This document shows positions 1-10,234 of a stretch of DNA of 64,000 nt, piece by piece (positions within the stretch are counted from its first letter, which is position 1; every line of letters begins with the position of its first letter). The position numbers and the translations under genes are program-made. The notes beneath the pieces were generated by a model, which did not search any database, was not told where the DNA came from, and saw only the letters and a program-made list of their open reading frames with translations. The stretch is from the NCBI GenBank assembly GCA_954871525.1, contig OX940870.1, positions 16,709,501 to 16,773,500 on the forward strand, in the 5' to 3' direction. The stretch comes from Parietaria judaica (lineage: Eukaryota > Streptophyta > Magnoliopsida > Rosales > Urticaceae).

Positions 1-1412
1 TTCGACGGAAACTTTGATTTCGAGAGCTTCGAGACTCCGATTGACGATCCGATTTATGCATAGGATTCGTCGGGAACAAAGATATCTCATGCCGAGGATA
101 CTAGCATTCTTGGGCCAAGAATGCCGGTGTCGGGACTCGGTAAGGACCTCTCATTGATGCTTCGTCTTTTGTCGTCGGCTCCGGCGGAGAGCACTTTGTC
201 TTATGAGTTTATTGGATGTGCTGTGGACTTTGTAGGTGGCTTTGCGAATGGAGGCGGATCTCCCGGCGAGCTGAGCTCCGAGCCTTCGGTCCTTGATGGT
301 GCCTCCGATGTAGAGTTTGCTGATGTTGATACGTCTGATGTCGTTGAGGAGCAGGGCGCTTGCGGGGACTTTGTCAATGAGGCTCCTGTCGTTGAGGAGG
401 GACCTGCAGGCGTGGGTCCTTCTGTCGACGAGACGCTCAAACAACGTCTTATTCGCGTTTCGGCCATCTGTTCTAAGTTGATTGTGCGTAGCCAAGTCTC
501 TGAGTCTTTGTTGACGTCGTTCCTTGCTCTTCATGGATTGACGCATATTGTTGTTCTTCGAGTTCCTGCTGCGGGCGAGCTTCCGTGTGATGGTGTTCCT
601 GGTTTTCTGCTGATGCACTTGGAGAGTCTTCGCCACGGGATGGGCCTTCCTCTTCGGCCGTTCGTCTGTGATCTTCTATTGTCGCTGGGTGTGCCGGCTT
701 TCCAGATCTCGCCAGGGTCTTTTCGTACCTTGGCGACGTCCTTCTCAGCTTGGCGGATTCTCTGATAGTCAAAGATTTCTGCACCGTTTTTCCCCTCTAC
801 TGTCGCTCTTCGGAGGCTGGAGAGTATATGGATTTTTCATCGTACGTTCGTCTGGAGTTGCCTCCATGCAGATTGGATTCTCCTGGCGTCGTCATTGGGT
901 TTCGGCTCCGACGTCCTTGCTTGGTTCGTCTCTGCCTGACTTCAGTTCTCAGGTGTTGTGTCCTCCTTATGAGCATACGTCTGGCTTGGGGGCTTTTGGA
1001 AGCCTGATCTCGGGGTTGGTGAGGAAGGATCGTCTGCTTTCGTATACGGAGTTCCGACTGTGGTTCTTGGCGGGCTTCGTTGCCGATTCACTTGGAGGTT
1101 TTTTTGATGTCGATGAGGCAGAAGCGTTTGCTCCGGTTCCTCTTCGAGTGATTCTTCCGGCTAAGGATGATGCGCCTCGAGCTTCTTCGCGGGAAGGCGT
1201 TCGTCTTTCTTCGAGGGCGGATGTTCATCGTTCTTCGAGGGAGGATGTTCGTCGTTCTTCCACGGAAGGCGCTCGCCGTTCTTCAAAGGAAGGTGTTCGC
1301 CGTTCTTCTCCGGTGAAGGCTTCGTCGAAGGAGAAAGTTCCTGCTCCTGGGCGTCGTATTCCTTCGGTGGTTGTCCGTCCTCCGGCTGCTCCAAATTTGT
1401 CAACTCCTGCAG

Positions 1413-1480
1413 GTATAACTCCTTTTGCTTGGTCTTTAATAGCTGTGCAGATCTCCATTTCCTTGCTTGCTGTCTTACAG
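1413..1480 (+). other. Predicted intron 1 of the antisense ORF
   Basis: 68 nt with GT at 1413-1414 and a pyrimidine-rich TGTCTTACAG acceptor ending at 1480. Removing it joins the frame carrying the Ser/Arg repeats to the frame that stays open from 1481 to 1983, which is the main support. RNA evidence is lacking. Confidence 0.6.
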
Positions 1481-1983
1481 GTTCTTCTGGCTTCAAGAAG
1501 TTCGTTCCTCAGATGCGTCCTCGTGCTTCTGCCACTGCTTTCGGTGCTCGTGTTGCCCCCGGTGATAGCGCAGTTTCAGTCTCAAAGTCGTCGGGTGAGG
1601 GTCTTGATAATCGTTCCTTCCGTCGTCTAAAGCGGCGGTTACCTTCAGAGAGGGTATCTTTGCCTCGTCGATCGCATTCGCCGTCTCCTTGCAAGGCTGA
1701 GGGTTCTTCTCGTCGGGTTCGTCAGCGTTGCGCTAGTCTTGGAGCGCCCTCTCCAATTGTGGCTTTAGGGGGTGTCTCTCATGATTACATCCCCGTGTCT
1801 GTCGTCGTTCCTCCGCCGAGCGGGGCTTCGGAGTTCGGAAGTTCGTCGAGCATTGAGCATGCGGTGAGCCTCAAACGTCTCTGTCTCACGAGCGTCTCGG
1901 AGCTTCGTCCTCAGGTGTTTGCTCCGGTGGTGGGTGCTTCGGACTCTGCTCTTCTTGAGGATGACTCCTTTTGTCAGGCGAAG

Positions 1984-2054
1984 GTACGCATTTTTCGGCA
2001 TTCCTGCTTACTTTGTCGTAATACCTTTCTTTACATTCGTTGTTCGCCTTTCAG
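1984..2054 (+). other. Predicted intron 2 of the antisense ORF
   Basis: 71 nt with GT at 1984-1985 and a TTTCAG acceptor ending at 2054. Splicing at codon phase 0 joins a Gln-Ala-Lys end to ALQLSVEVAHRFEAAN, which looks like the start of the coiled-coil tail and continues in the same frame to 2510 apart from one TAG. Confidence 0.6.
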
Positions 2055-2848
2055 GCTTTGCAGTTGTCGGTGGAGGTGGCTCATCGTTTCGAGGCTGCAA
2101 ACACCTAGTGTTCGTATTTGAATGGTTTCTTGAAGAAAACCGTTGCTGAACATGATGTGCTACAAGGCGAGGTGGCCAAGTCAAAGCTTGAGGTCATGAC
2201 CTCCCGTGTTGAGGGCGTGCACGAGGGTCGTCGAGCCGTTGAAGATGAACTTTGTGCGGGGATTGTTTCTGATGCTGCTTCCTCCTACGCCAAGTTGAAG
2301 GCGGATGCTGACGCGAGTCTGGCTGAGACTGAAACGACGTGGCGAGCTGCTTCCGACGAGGTATACTGGTCGGGATTTGCAGATTGCCAGGCGGCTCATC
2401 TCCAGGAGAATGGTCATCTTGCACTTTCCTTCAGGTTCCTTGACGTCCTTGGTGCTCCTGATTCCGTTCGTGATGTAGAGCCTCTTGACTTGGCGCTTCC
2501 TCGAGATTAGTTTCTCTTTTTCTTTGCGAATATGATTTATAGACATTTTCGGGATTTTTTTTAGCCGTACTCCTTGCCCTGGCACGTTTGCTTGGCGTAT
2601 TTTTCCTTTTCCTTTTGTACATGTTTCATGAAATTTATGCATTTTAGTATAATTTGAACTTTGGATTTCGTTCATACCTCTGCTTTGTCGAATGTGCGAG
2701 TGGTGTCGCGTGGTAGCAGTCTTGTGAGTGCACTCTGCTGCGATTGTAGGGTCATCACCCTTTTTTGACCTGCAAGTAATACAGTTTTTGTCCGTAGACA
2801 ACATTATGCCTTTGCTCATCGGGTAGCTAATCCGACGAGTTTGGGCTG

Positions 2849-3128
2849 CCTATTGTTGCCTAGCGAAGGGTTTATCCGGATCGCATTAGCCGGTGCCTAT
2901 TGTTGCCTGGCGAAGGGTGTCTATTATAGCCTGACGCAGGATTTATCCGGATCGCATTCGCCGGTGCCTATTGTTGTCTGGCGAAGGGTTTATCCGGGTC
3001 GCATTCGCCGGTGCCTATTGTTGCCTGGCGAAGGGTTTATCCGGGTCGCATTCGCCGGTGCCTATTGTTGCCTGGCGAAGGATTTATCTGGATCAGATTT
3101 GCCGGTGCCTATTGTTACCTGGCGAAGG
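2849..3128 (+). repeat. 47-bp tandem repeat array in the 3' region of element A
   Basis: Units start at 2849, 2896, 2967, 3014 and 3061, with a partial sixth at 3108. Each begins CCTATTGTTGCCTGGCGAAG and ends in GCCGGTG. The second unit carries an extra 24 bp. Short arrays in the 3' untranslated region are known in Tat-clade elements and can seed satellite DNA. Element B has a 52-bp array of unrelated sequence at the same place. Confidence 0.9.
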
Positions 3129-3169
3129 TCTTCGACGCGTAGTCGGTTTTTTTTAGTGTCGGTATATAC

Positions 3170-3192
3170 CGTAGTACCCCCCGAGTTTTGGC
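3170..3192 (-). other. Internal G-run resembling a polypurine tract
   Basis: On the minus strand the sequence reads AAACTCGGGGGGTACTACGG, just downstream of the RNase H ORF and upstream of the tandem array. Element B has the same block at 32814-32827. It resembles the true PPT beside B's 3' LTR (AACTGGGGGG at 35441-35449), but no LTR follows it here. It could be a secondary priming site or a conserved RNA element. Confidence 0.4.
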
Positions 3193-3283
3193 ATAATCTG
3201 CCTTGAAGTTTCGGGAAAACTTTCAGAGTATTTCGCAAAGAACGACTTTTTTCATAAGTAAGGCTGGTCTTTCATAATAGACT

Positions 3284-4066
3284 TTACCTCGCGCATTGCG
3301 CTTTATTCAAAAGGATATGGGGTTTTTGCCGCTTCTTCAGTAAAGCGGGTTGACTAGTAGGACCGGTAGCTCGCCTTGGCGTAGACAGTCTACTATCGCG
3401 GTCATCCACTTGGGCTCGTCTGCGGTGTTGATGGCGAGAATTTCTTCGTAGGCGGTTGAATTTTCCTCCGTTTCTTAGTCGTTGGCTGTTGCAGGGATCC
3501 AAGTGATCTCGTACCACGTCAATGGCTGGAGGCGGGCCATGGCTTCTTGCAGCTGAGTCAGCGTCTTGTCCTCCGGCGTCGCTAGTGCGCCGTTCATTTG
3601 GCTTGCGATTCTCTCCTAGCTGCAGTGTACCTGTAAGTTCTTCACGTCGAGCCTTTCGGCAAGGTTCAAACCGGCGAGTAGCGCTCCGCATTCGGCTTCG
3701 TCGCTGGAGGCTTTGAACTCGAACTTGATGCCGTACTTCGACTTTTCTCCTTGAGGGATGGTGAAGACGATTCTTACTCCTGCGCTTGTGTCGCCGTTGT
3801 CTCCGCTGATGTTCATGTTCCATACCGGCCCATTGGGCGCGGTTCTTCTGCTTGGCGGCACGTCCTTCGCCTTCTTCTTTCCTTCAGCTGTGGGGGTGTT
3901 GATGCCGTGGGTTTTCCTGGCGACTAAGTCAGCCTCTGTTTCCCTTTTCTTGGCGACCCCTTGCTGGCACTATTCTTCGCTCCTTTTCTTGGCGAGGTTG
4001 ATCTTCCTCTTGATGAAGCGTAGGCGGTTGAACACTTTGTCGACGATGCGCATGTACGTTGCGTAG
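3284..4066 (-). pseudogene. Degenerate RNase H-like ORF of element A
   Basis: On the minus strand, a Lys/Arg-rich leader (FIKRKINLAKKRSEE, about 4025-3980) leads through a linker to NGPVWNMNISGDNG and then KFEFKASSDEAECGALLAGLN, the hallmark 'F.ASN.EAEYEAL.AGL' block of the archaeal-type RNase H found in Tat elements. The first catalytic Asp block (normally VDGS) reads ISGD, the Glu of EAE is present, and the third block (normally SDSQ) reads VHCS and is followed by a stop near 3616. Homology continues through a LAWYEI segment but is frameshifted. RNase H would degrade the RNA of the RNA-DNA hybrid; with these changes activity is unlikely. Element B keeps the same domain open (31887-32630). 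Confidence 0.65.
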
Positions 4067-4163
4067 TCTGGAAAGTGCTCAGTCTGACAATGTCGCAGGA
4101 GGGCGAGTATTTTTCTCAGCCTGACAATGGTCGTTGGTTCGTCGCGTCCTTTCTTGGTTCTCC

Positions 4164-6867
4164 CTACTTGGTGATGCCGAGGTTGTTGACTCCTTCGATG
4201 ATGGCGGCGACTGTTGCTGTGCTTCGGTGTACTCCTTTCTCGTAACAGGCTTGTGACTCGGCTTGGCTTCCTCGCATGATTCCGACCCCACTGGGTGTTG
4301 GGAACTTGACGAGTAGGTGATATGTGGATGTCACGGCCTGGAGTTGGTTGAGCGTGGGCCTCCCAATGATGACGTTGTATGACGAAGACATATCCACGAT
4401 GAGATAGCTCACCATTCGAGTCACCGTAGGTCCTTCTTTGGCCCCGAAGGTTGTCGGCAGTTCGATGGATCCTTCGGTTGTCACGCGTTCTCTTGCAAAA
4501 CCAAATAGTGTTGTTCGGACGGGGCTGGCGACGACTCGGCCTAAGTTCATCTTATCAAAGGCCGTCTTGAAGAGTACATCGGCAGAGCTCCTGTTGTCGA
4601 TGAGGATCCTCCTGACCGTGCTGTTGGTGATTTGTGCTTCCACGACGATGGCGTCGTTGTGCGGGTGGTGGATGCTGAGAGCTTCGTCTTCAGTGAAGGT
4701 GATTGCTTTGCATGTGCGGATTGGACGTGTTGAGCCCATCAAGTTAACCTGGTTTGACGTCCATCCTTTCTCTGTTGCGCGTGCGTAGCTCCGTCTGCTC
4801 TGGCCTGAATCTCCAGTTCCTGGTCCTCCGATGATTGTTGAAACGAAGTTGAGCGGGGTGGCCGCTATGGCTTTCCCTCGGTCGTCGCCTTGAGTTGTTG
4901 ATGGCGCCATTGTCAAGAATGGGGTCGGCATTCTTTCGTCGCTCGCCGTTAGCCTCTTCATGAACTCCTTCAGTTGTCCTTCCTTGATCAGGTTTTCCAT
5001 TTGGTTCTTCAGCTGGTAGCACTGGGACGTCATGTGACCGTAGTCACGATGGGAATTGGCAGTATCGGCTTTTATCCTTTCCTGGCCAGCCAAGCGGAGG
5101 GAGCTTCTTGAACTTGTTGCCGTGCATCCCGTAGATCTCGTTTGGCGTTTTCGTCAGCGGCGTGTAGTCTCTGTAGCGGAACGGCTTCCTCGTATCTTGA
5201 CTCCTTTGCAGATTTGCCATTTGGTTCCGGTTGTCGTCTGGGTGACTTTTCTTCGTCTTAGGTTCGTCGAGGGAGCGGTCGAGGCTACGTTGACGGCTCC
5301 CTGGCTCCGTTAACTTCCTGCTGGCAAGGTATTCTTCCACGGAGATGTGCTGAGCTGCGTCATGGTCGACGACCTTTCCTTCACGAGGGAGATTAAGAAT
5401 TCTCCGGTCCGCAGCACGTCGATGAGGGCGATGACGGCTTCGTTGTCGGTGTAGTAGTTTACCTTGTTGGATTCTTCGACAAAGCGGTTGATGAAGTTCT
5501 GTAGGTAGTCGTTGGTACCATTCCAATGCCGTTCCCGTAAGGGTTAGGCAGAATGCCTGGCATATCCTCGAGACTGAGCACTTCTTCATCTACATGATTC
5601 TTTGGTACTGCACGAGATGGTATACTGGATCTCCTTTTCCATCGTAGATGAGGTTGCTTGCGAAGCGTAGGTCGCCTACGGCTTCTCCGTCGAGCAGGTG
5701 TGGTGCGAGTGGGGACAGGGTCCCGTCGAGCACAGCATGGCCTCTCTCGCCACGGTCCTGGGTAGAGCGCAAGTCTTGGATTTCCTTCTGCATTCCTTGT
5801 AGGAGGTCGATTACGTCATCGCGCTGCGGTTGGCGAGGCTCCTGGTGATCTGGGTGGCGGTAGGGTGAAGGCCGACGGCCCCGTTGTCGGTCTTCTCTAT
5901 AGTCTTCAAGGTAGATAACTTCAGCTCGTCTTCCGCCTTCGCATCTTGGTGAGAGTTGGCGACCCCCCGGGCGGTCGTCGTCACAACGGTTCCCTTGGCG
6001 AACCTCCAGGCGAGCCTGATGAGGGTCTGGGACGTCCCATCGGTGCTCCATGTCGTTGAAATATTTGGCCTGGCGAACCCCCGACGACCCCCCGGGCGAG
6101 CCTAGCGAGGGTCCGGGTAGTTCCGGCGGTCTTCGACGTCTTCGGGATCTTCGGCCTGGCGAACCTCCTGACGACCCCCCGGGCGAGCCTGGCGAGGGTC
6201 CGGGTAGTTCCGACGGTCTTCGACGTCTTCGGGATCTTTGGCGTGGAGAACCTCCTGACGACCCCCCGGGCGAGCCTAACGAGGGTCCGGGTAGTTCCGG
6301 CGGTCTTCGACGTCTTCGGGATCTTCGGCCTGGCGAACCTCCTGTCGACCCCCGGGCGAGCCTGGCGAGGGTCCCGGTAGTTCCGGCGATCTCCGGCATC
6401 TTCGGGATCATTGTCTTGGCAAAGCTCCTGGCGACCGCCCGGGAGAACCTGGCGAGGGTCGGGGCGGTCTTGGCGATCTCCGGCATCTTCGGGATCTTCG
6501 TCTTGGCGAACCTCCTAGCGACCCCCGGGCGAACCTGGTGAGGGTCGGGGCGGTCCTAGCGATCACTGGCATCTTCGGGATCTTCGTCTTGGCAAACCTC
6601 CTGGCAACCCCCCGGGCGAACCTCGCGAGGGTCGGGGCGGTCCTGGCGATCTCTAATGCCGTTGGTATCTCCCGTACTTTCTTCGTTGTGAGCGTCTACG
6701 GACCTTTGCGAACCGTCGTAGGCGATGTCTTCATTCCCGATCTGAGCTGGTGAAACTTTGAGAGGTGGCTGAGTCCGCCTGGCGAGGGTTTGGGCCCTCG
6801 TGTTGAGCGAGATACTGGTCGTCGGTTGCGGCGTCGCGCGTTGAGAAGCACTGGCGCGGCTCGTCAT
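4164..6867 (-). pseudogene. gag-protease of element A, frameshifted
   Basis: The start at 6867 (ATG, peptide MTSRASASQRATPQ) is matched in B at 28739. A repeat-rich Arg/Pro/Asp segment follows (6050-6680), then the retrotransposon gag domain (LLDGEAVGDLRFASN near 5700; LCLTLTGTALEWYQRLP near 5540), a 'YCxFHxxxGHxTxxC' zinc-finger motif near 5060-5010, and an aspartic-protease-like region whose active site reads LIDNRSSADVLF (about 4610) instead of the usual DTG. VIIGRPTLN near 4375 is the matching C-terminal protease block. Gag would coat element RNA, and the protease would process it. The frame is broken inside the repeats, after 5590 and in the gag core, where about 110 bp are missing relative to B. 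Translation ends near 4164 with no RT following. Confidence 0.75.
6050..6680 (-). repeat. 87-bp coding tandem repeats in gag of element A
   Basis: About seven imperfect units repeat with an 87-bp period (for example GGGCGAGCCT at 6094 and 6181), equal to 29 codons. In the gag frame each encodes a disordered Arg/Asp/Pro-rich peptide of the type RQAEDPEDVEDR. The first and last units are degenerate. Element B has the same array at 28955-29690. Confidence 0.85.
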
Positions 6868-6939
6868 GTCGAATGGCGATCGTCGTGCTCCGTTCTTCTG
6901 ATGATTGCTGGAAGGGTCTCGAGGTGTATTCTCGTGCTC

Positions 6940-6957
6940 CCCCTCCTTCTAGCGCCA
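6940..6957 (-). other. Primer binding site of element A
   Basis: Three bases inside the LTR end, the minus strand reads TGGCGCTAGAAGGAGGG. It starts with TGG, complementary to a tRNA CCA end. Element B has the same site at 28649. The priming tRNA was not determined. Confidence 0.65.
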
Positions 6958-6960
6958 AAC

Positions 6961-8324
6961 TGTGAATGCATAAAAATGGCTTTAACTTAAGTTGGATCCA
7001 AGGTTGGGTCCCGAGATTGACCCGTTGAACACAAGGATAATTTGATGCTGATTCAACGTGGGTTAACTGATGATCGTCAAAGCTGGAGGCGATCCCGTCG
7101 TCATGGGCGAGTCTCCGGGCTGTCGTTGACGATCCTCGGCGAACTTCCTTGGTGGCGGCGAAGTCCGGTTCACGGCGAAGCTCCTCGTCTGGGCGGAGTT
7201 CTTGTCTTGATGAAGCTCCGAGTTAGTCTTGATGATTCTTCGTGCTTTTCCTTCCTTGGCGAGCTCCTATGACGAGTGAGGACCTGCAAAAAAAGATAGA
7301 ATGGGCCCGTGCCCCGTCGCTTATGGTTGGGCGAGGCTGCCTACGTATCTCAGTTTAAGAGAATCAAGTCCCACGTAGTTCGGGGTTAGTGATAAACGGC
7401 GGGTGAATGACGATGTGGTTTGACTCGTCGGAAGTGCCATTATTGGCGGTGCGGGGGTGACCCGTGGCCTGATGGCTGGGTATTACCGGCGTGATGTGCT
7501 CTTCGTTGACCTCGTTGGTGCTGGCAAGCTCACTGTCGAACTTCCCTCGTGTTGGCGAAGTATAGTGAGAGCCTTGACCTGACGAGGTGTGCTCCTTTGT
7601 CGACCTTGTCGGGGAAGGTGGCCTCACGAAGGGAAGCTCCGTCTTTGTCGAACTTGCCGGGGTAGGTCGCCTCGTATGACGAGGGCCCTTTTCCCGACGA
7701 AGGGAAGCTCCGTCTCTATCGACCTCACAGGTGGTGGCGTGGTTTCCCACCTAGCAAGGGACGCCTTAGCTGACCCGTCGAACAACCTTTCTTCTCAGGC
7801 CTAAGACTCTTCTTCTAGATTGATCTCAACTCTTAATTCAAGTCCTTTCCTCCTTATAGTAGACGAGTTTTTAGAGAGACAAAGCTAGAGAGAGAAGCTC
7901 TGGAGAAAGCTGTGAGTGTCCCTGTAAATGAAGAAAGGAAGGCTACTATTTTTAGGCTTGGATCACTAACCCTCCTTCATTCTTGGGCAATGTGGAACTT
8001 TTCTTTTGACTTCGTGGATGGTTTTGGCGCATAGCTCCTCTCCTGGGCGTTCATGACAGCTTCGCCAGGGCCCCTGGCTTCGGCGGCTCCGAAAATGATC
8101 TTCCGGATGTCCGATTTCCAATCCGCTGAATCCTCTGCGTTCCTGAGATTCTTGCGAACATCTTCTTGGTCTTCAGGACTCCGTCTTCTTCGTCTTCAGG
8201 GCTCCGGGCCTCACCAAATGTATTGAGTCTTGGGCTTTTGGTCTTTGACTTCATCAATGGGCTTTGACTTTTGCCAAAATGGGCCTAATTTTTATATGTT
8301 ACGAAAAATGCACGTAAAAAAACA
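6961..8324 (-). repeat. 5' LTR of element A
   Basis: The LTR begins on the minus strand with TGTTTTTTTACGTGC (8324 downward) and ends TTTTATGCATTCACA at 6961, followed by the primer site. It matches the LTRs of F, B and I in the AAAATT-GGCCC start, the CTCTAG-rich leader, the TACGTAGGCAGCCTCGCC box (7330-7351 on the other strand), the T-run plus GCAGG (about 7280-7297) and the TTAAAGCCATTTTTATGCAT end. Length is 1364 bp. It lacks the 17-bp minisatellite seen in B's LTRs. Confidence 0.85.
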
Positions 8325-10234
8325 TATATTAATGGTTGTATAACTGATTTCATTTTTTTTTCTCTATAGTAAGGAAAGGGTCCGTGTCTGCATTATTATT
8401 ATATACAGCTTAAAGTTATTAATAGAACAAATGTACAATAGGAGAAAATAATAATCACTAAAAAAATTTACCCTCATGATTCAGATTTAGAAGACAGCAA
8501 AGCAGACCCTCGAAACCGTTACTAAATCATTGGAAAATATCAACAAAGTTTTTATAGAAATGATGACTCTATTTTCATATTGATGAGAGATGACTTTGAT
8601 GGAATATAGGGCCACTATTCATCAAGACACAATACAAATATTAAATAATTTGTCATAGTAAAACTAAAAATACAAATATTAAAATTTGAATTAGGACCAT
8701 TATTAAGTATTAATTAGATATATGTGTTGTGTGCTATAACAGATATTTGATGTAATATATATTTGAAGAATGATATATGTAAATTGAGAATTATTATACA
8801 CAATATTTGTATATTAATCTTTATATAAAAAAATATATGAAAATGTCTGGGTAGTAATGTGATCATATCATCAACAATTCAACATCATGTATGCCAGCAA
8901 ATAAATTAAATGTCCCAAGTCCGTGTACTATAGTGAGTAATAATTAATAAGTTAAAACAGTACGTGCTAGCTTTTAAGATTTTATTTGGCACAACATAAG
9001 ATAAACTGGAATCTTTGCTCTATATATAAACGACAATAACAATTAACAATGGGATTAACATGCTAGGAACTTGTAGCAACATGGTAGTCAACAAAATAAT
9101 TAAAATAGTAAATAATTATATTTATTAACTCATGCATAAAGTCATTTCTCAATTACGAAAAATCCTCCAAAATCTAAACTCGACATACAAGCCTGACGAC
9201 ATTGTTAATAAGATCTTCACTTTAATGATATCACCGGGACAATGTCGCACCCGAGGGCCGAGACACGCGAGCCTCACTTTTAAGAACCAAAAAGTTATAA
9301 AGGGATGAAAAGAAAGAAAAAAAATCTATGATTGAAGATTTTCCGCACAATTCTGAGGCGTATGAAACTCAAAGTATTGTATGGTGCAACACACAAAGAT
9401 AACATGAGAAACAAATACGAAAATCCGGTGCTCTGAAAGTTTTCATAAAAAAGGTACACTTTTTTTTTTTTTTTTTTGAGAAAAAAAAAAAAGTAAAGTT
9501 GGTTATTTGTGTGGTTATTCGACAAGTATAATGTAAAGTTGCTCATTAATTGGTTAGTTATTTGACGTATATAATGTGTATGATTTAATTGGAGACATTA
9601 ATTTGTAGTAGTGTTATTAGATAATTTCCTAGTTGTTACAAAATTTACGTCAAGGAAGATTAAGTTGGCTTACTGGTCTTTCTCATTCTCTCTCAGCTAG
9701 AATTAATGACGCAATTATAGTGGCTAGGGTTTGCATATACTTCTTTCTTGATGATGACAAAATTAGGGTTAAGACTCGACATATGTAAATTATTATTTTC
9801 ACGTTTATTATATTCCCATTTGATTTGTATTTTGTATTTCTTGTTTTGTTTTTGTGTAAGGTGCTTATTCATGTTCCTGTCTATTTCTTCAATTTAATGC
9901 CGATCCATAATTCAGAAAAAAAAAAGTTAAAAAAATAATGATCCAAGTGATATGAACACTATACCTAACATTGCTAATGTATATCTGAATATTGATAACT
10001 TATAGATGATTAAATTTTCTAATATATCTCGACATAAATTCATCAAACTTACTTAATTTAAAGTGAGATTTTTATGCTTAAAGTTAATTTTTATAAAAAA
10101 ATAATTCCAAAAAAAAAATTATATTTTTTTACCGTCGCGCTTTTGCGGGCATTCCACTAGTTTATTATAAGCCAATGTCCAATTTTCCAAACTAGCTAAT
10201 GATGTTACGTTTTCTTGATCAACATTAATATCGA
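8325..10234. other. AT-rich spacer without recognisable genes
   Basis: Strongly AT-rich sequence between two gypsy LTRs. It has a T-run/A-run inverted pair at 9460-9492, a loose 42-bp direct repeat just after it (GTAAAGTTG at 9492 and 9533) and short microsatellite-like tracts. No ORF here has codon structure or a motif I can place. Confidence 0.6.

Larger units (their letters stand above)
1..2510 (+). pseudogene. Antisense extra ORF of element A (Transposase_28-like), spliced and frameshifted
   Basis: This gene runs against the gypsy element that contains it and begins before the window. Positions 1-765 read in one frame and include a segment (QISPGSFRTL) like the helical core of the plant family annotated 'putative gypsy type transposon' (Transposase_28). 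Apparent indels near 740 and 805 shift the frame; 810-1412 continues with WRVYGFFIVRSSG, matching the usual 'W..FFFV' block, then a Ser/Arg-rich repeat (RRSS, KEGVRRSS). Two short introns (1413-1480, 1984-2054) restore the frame and lead to a Glu/Ala-rich coiled-coil-like tail ending in a stop at 2508-2510. An in-frame TAG at 2106-2108 interrupts the last exon. Element B has a deleted copy at 33500-34635. Tat-clade elements are known to carry such antisense ORFs; the product's function is unknown. Confidence 0.65.
1..8324 (-). mobile_element. Element A: non-autonomous Tat-like Ty3/gypsy retrotransposon, 3' end outside window
   Basis: Read on the minus strand, the order is LTR (6961-8324), primer site, gag with tandem repeats, protease-like domain, RNase H-like domain, a G-run, a 47-bp tandem array and an ORF on the opposite strand. 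The 3' LTR lies beyond position 1. The same order occurs in element B (27252-42780). No reverse transcriptase or integrase is recognisable between protease and RNase H, and both copies pass from the protease to the same Lys/Arg-rich leader of the RNase H, so the loss predates both insertions. The extra antisense ORF and the 3' satellite-like array are known traits of the Tat clade (Ogre, Retand and relatives). The expected flanking duplication cannot be tested because one end is missing. Confidence 0.8.

Noticed and set aside
8051..8257. Small minus-strand ORF at the start of LTR A as a gene
   Set aside because: It lies within the U3 part of the LTR and is made of repeated GAAG/CTTC motifs. 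It is not conserved in the other LTRs.
9460..9492. T-run/A-run pair as a regulatory hairpin
   Set aside because: Simple homopolymer complementarity; nothing nearby suggests a function.
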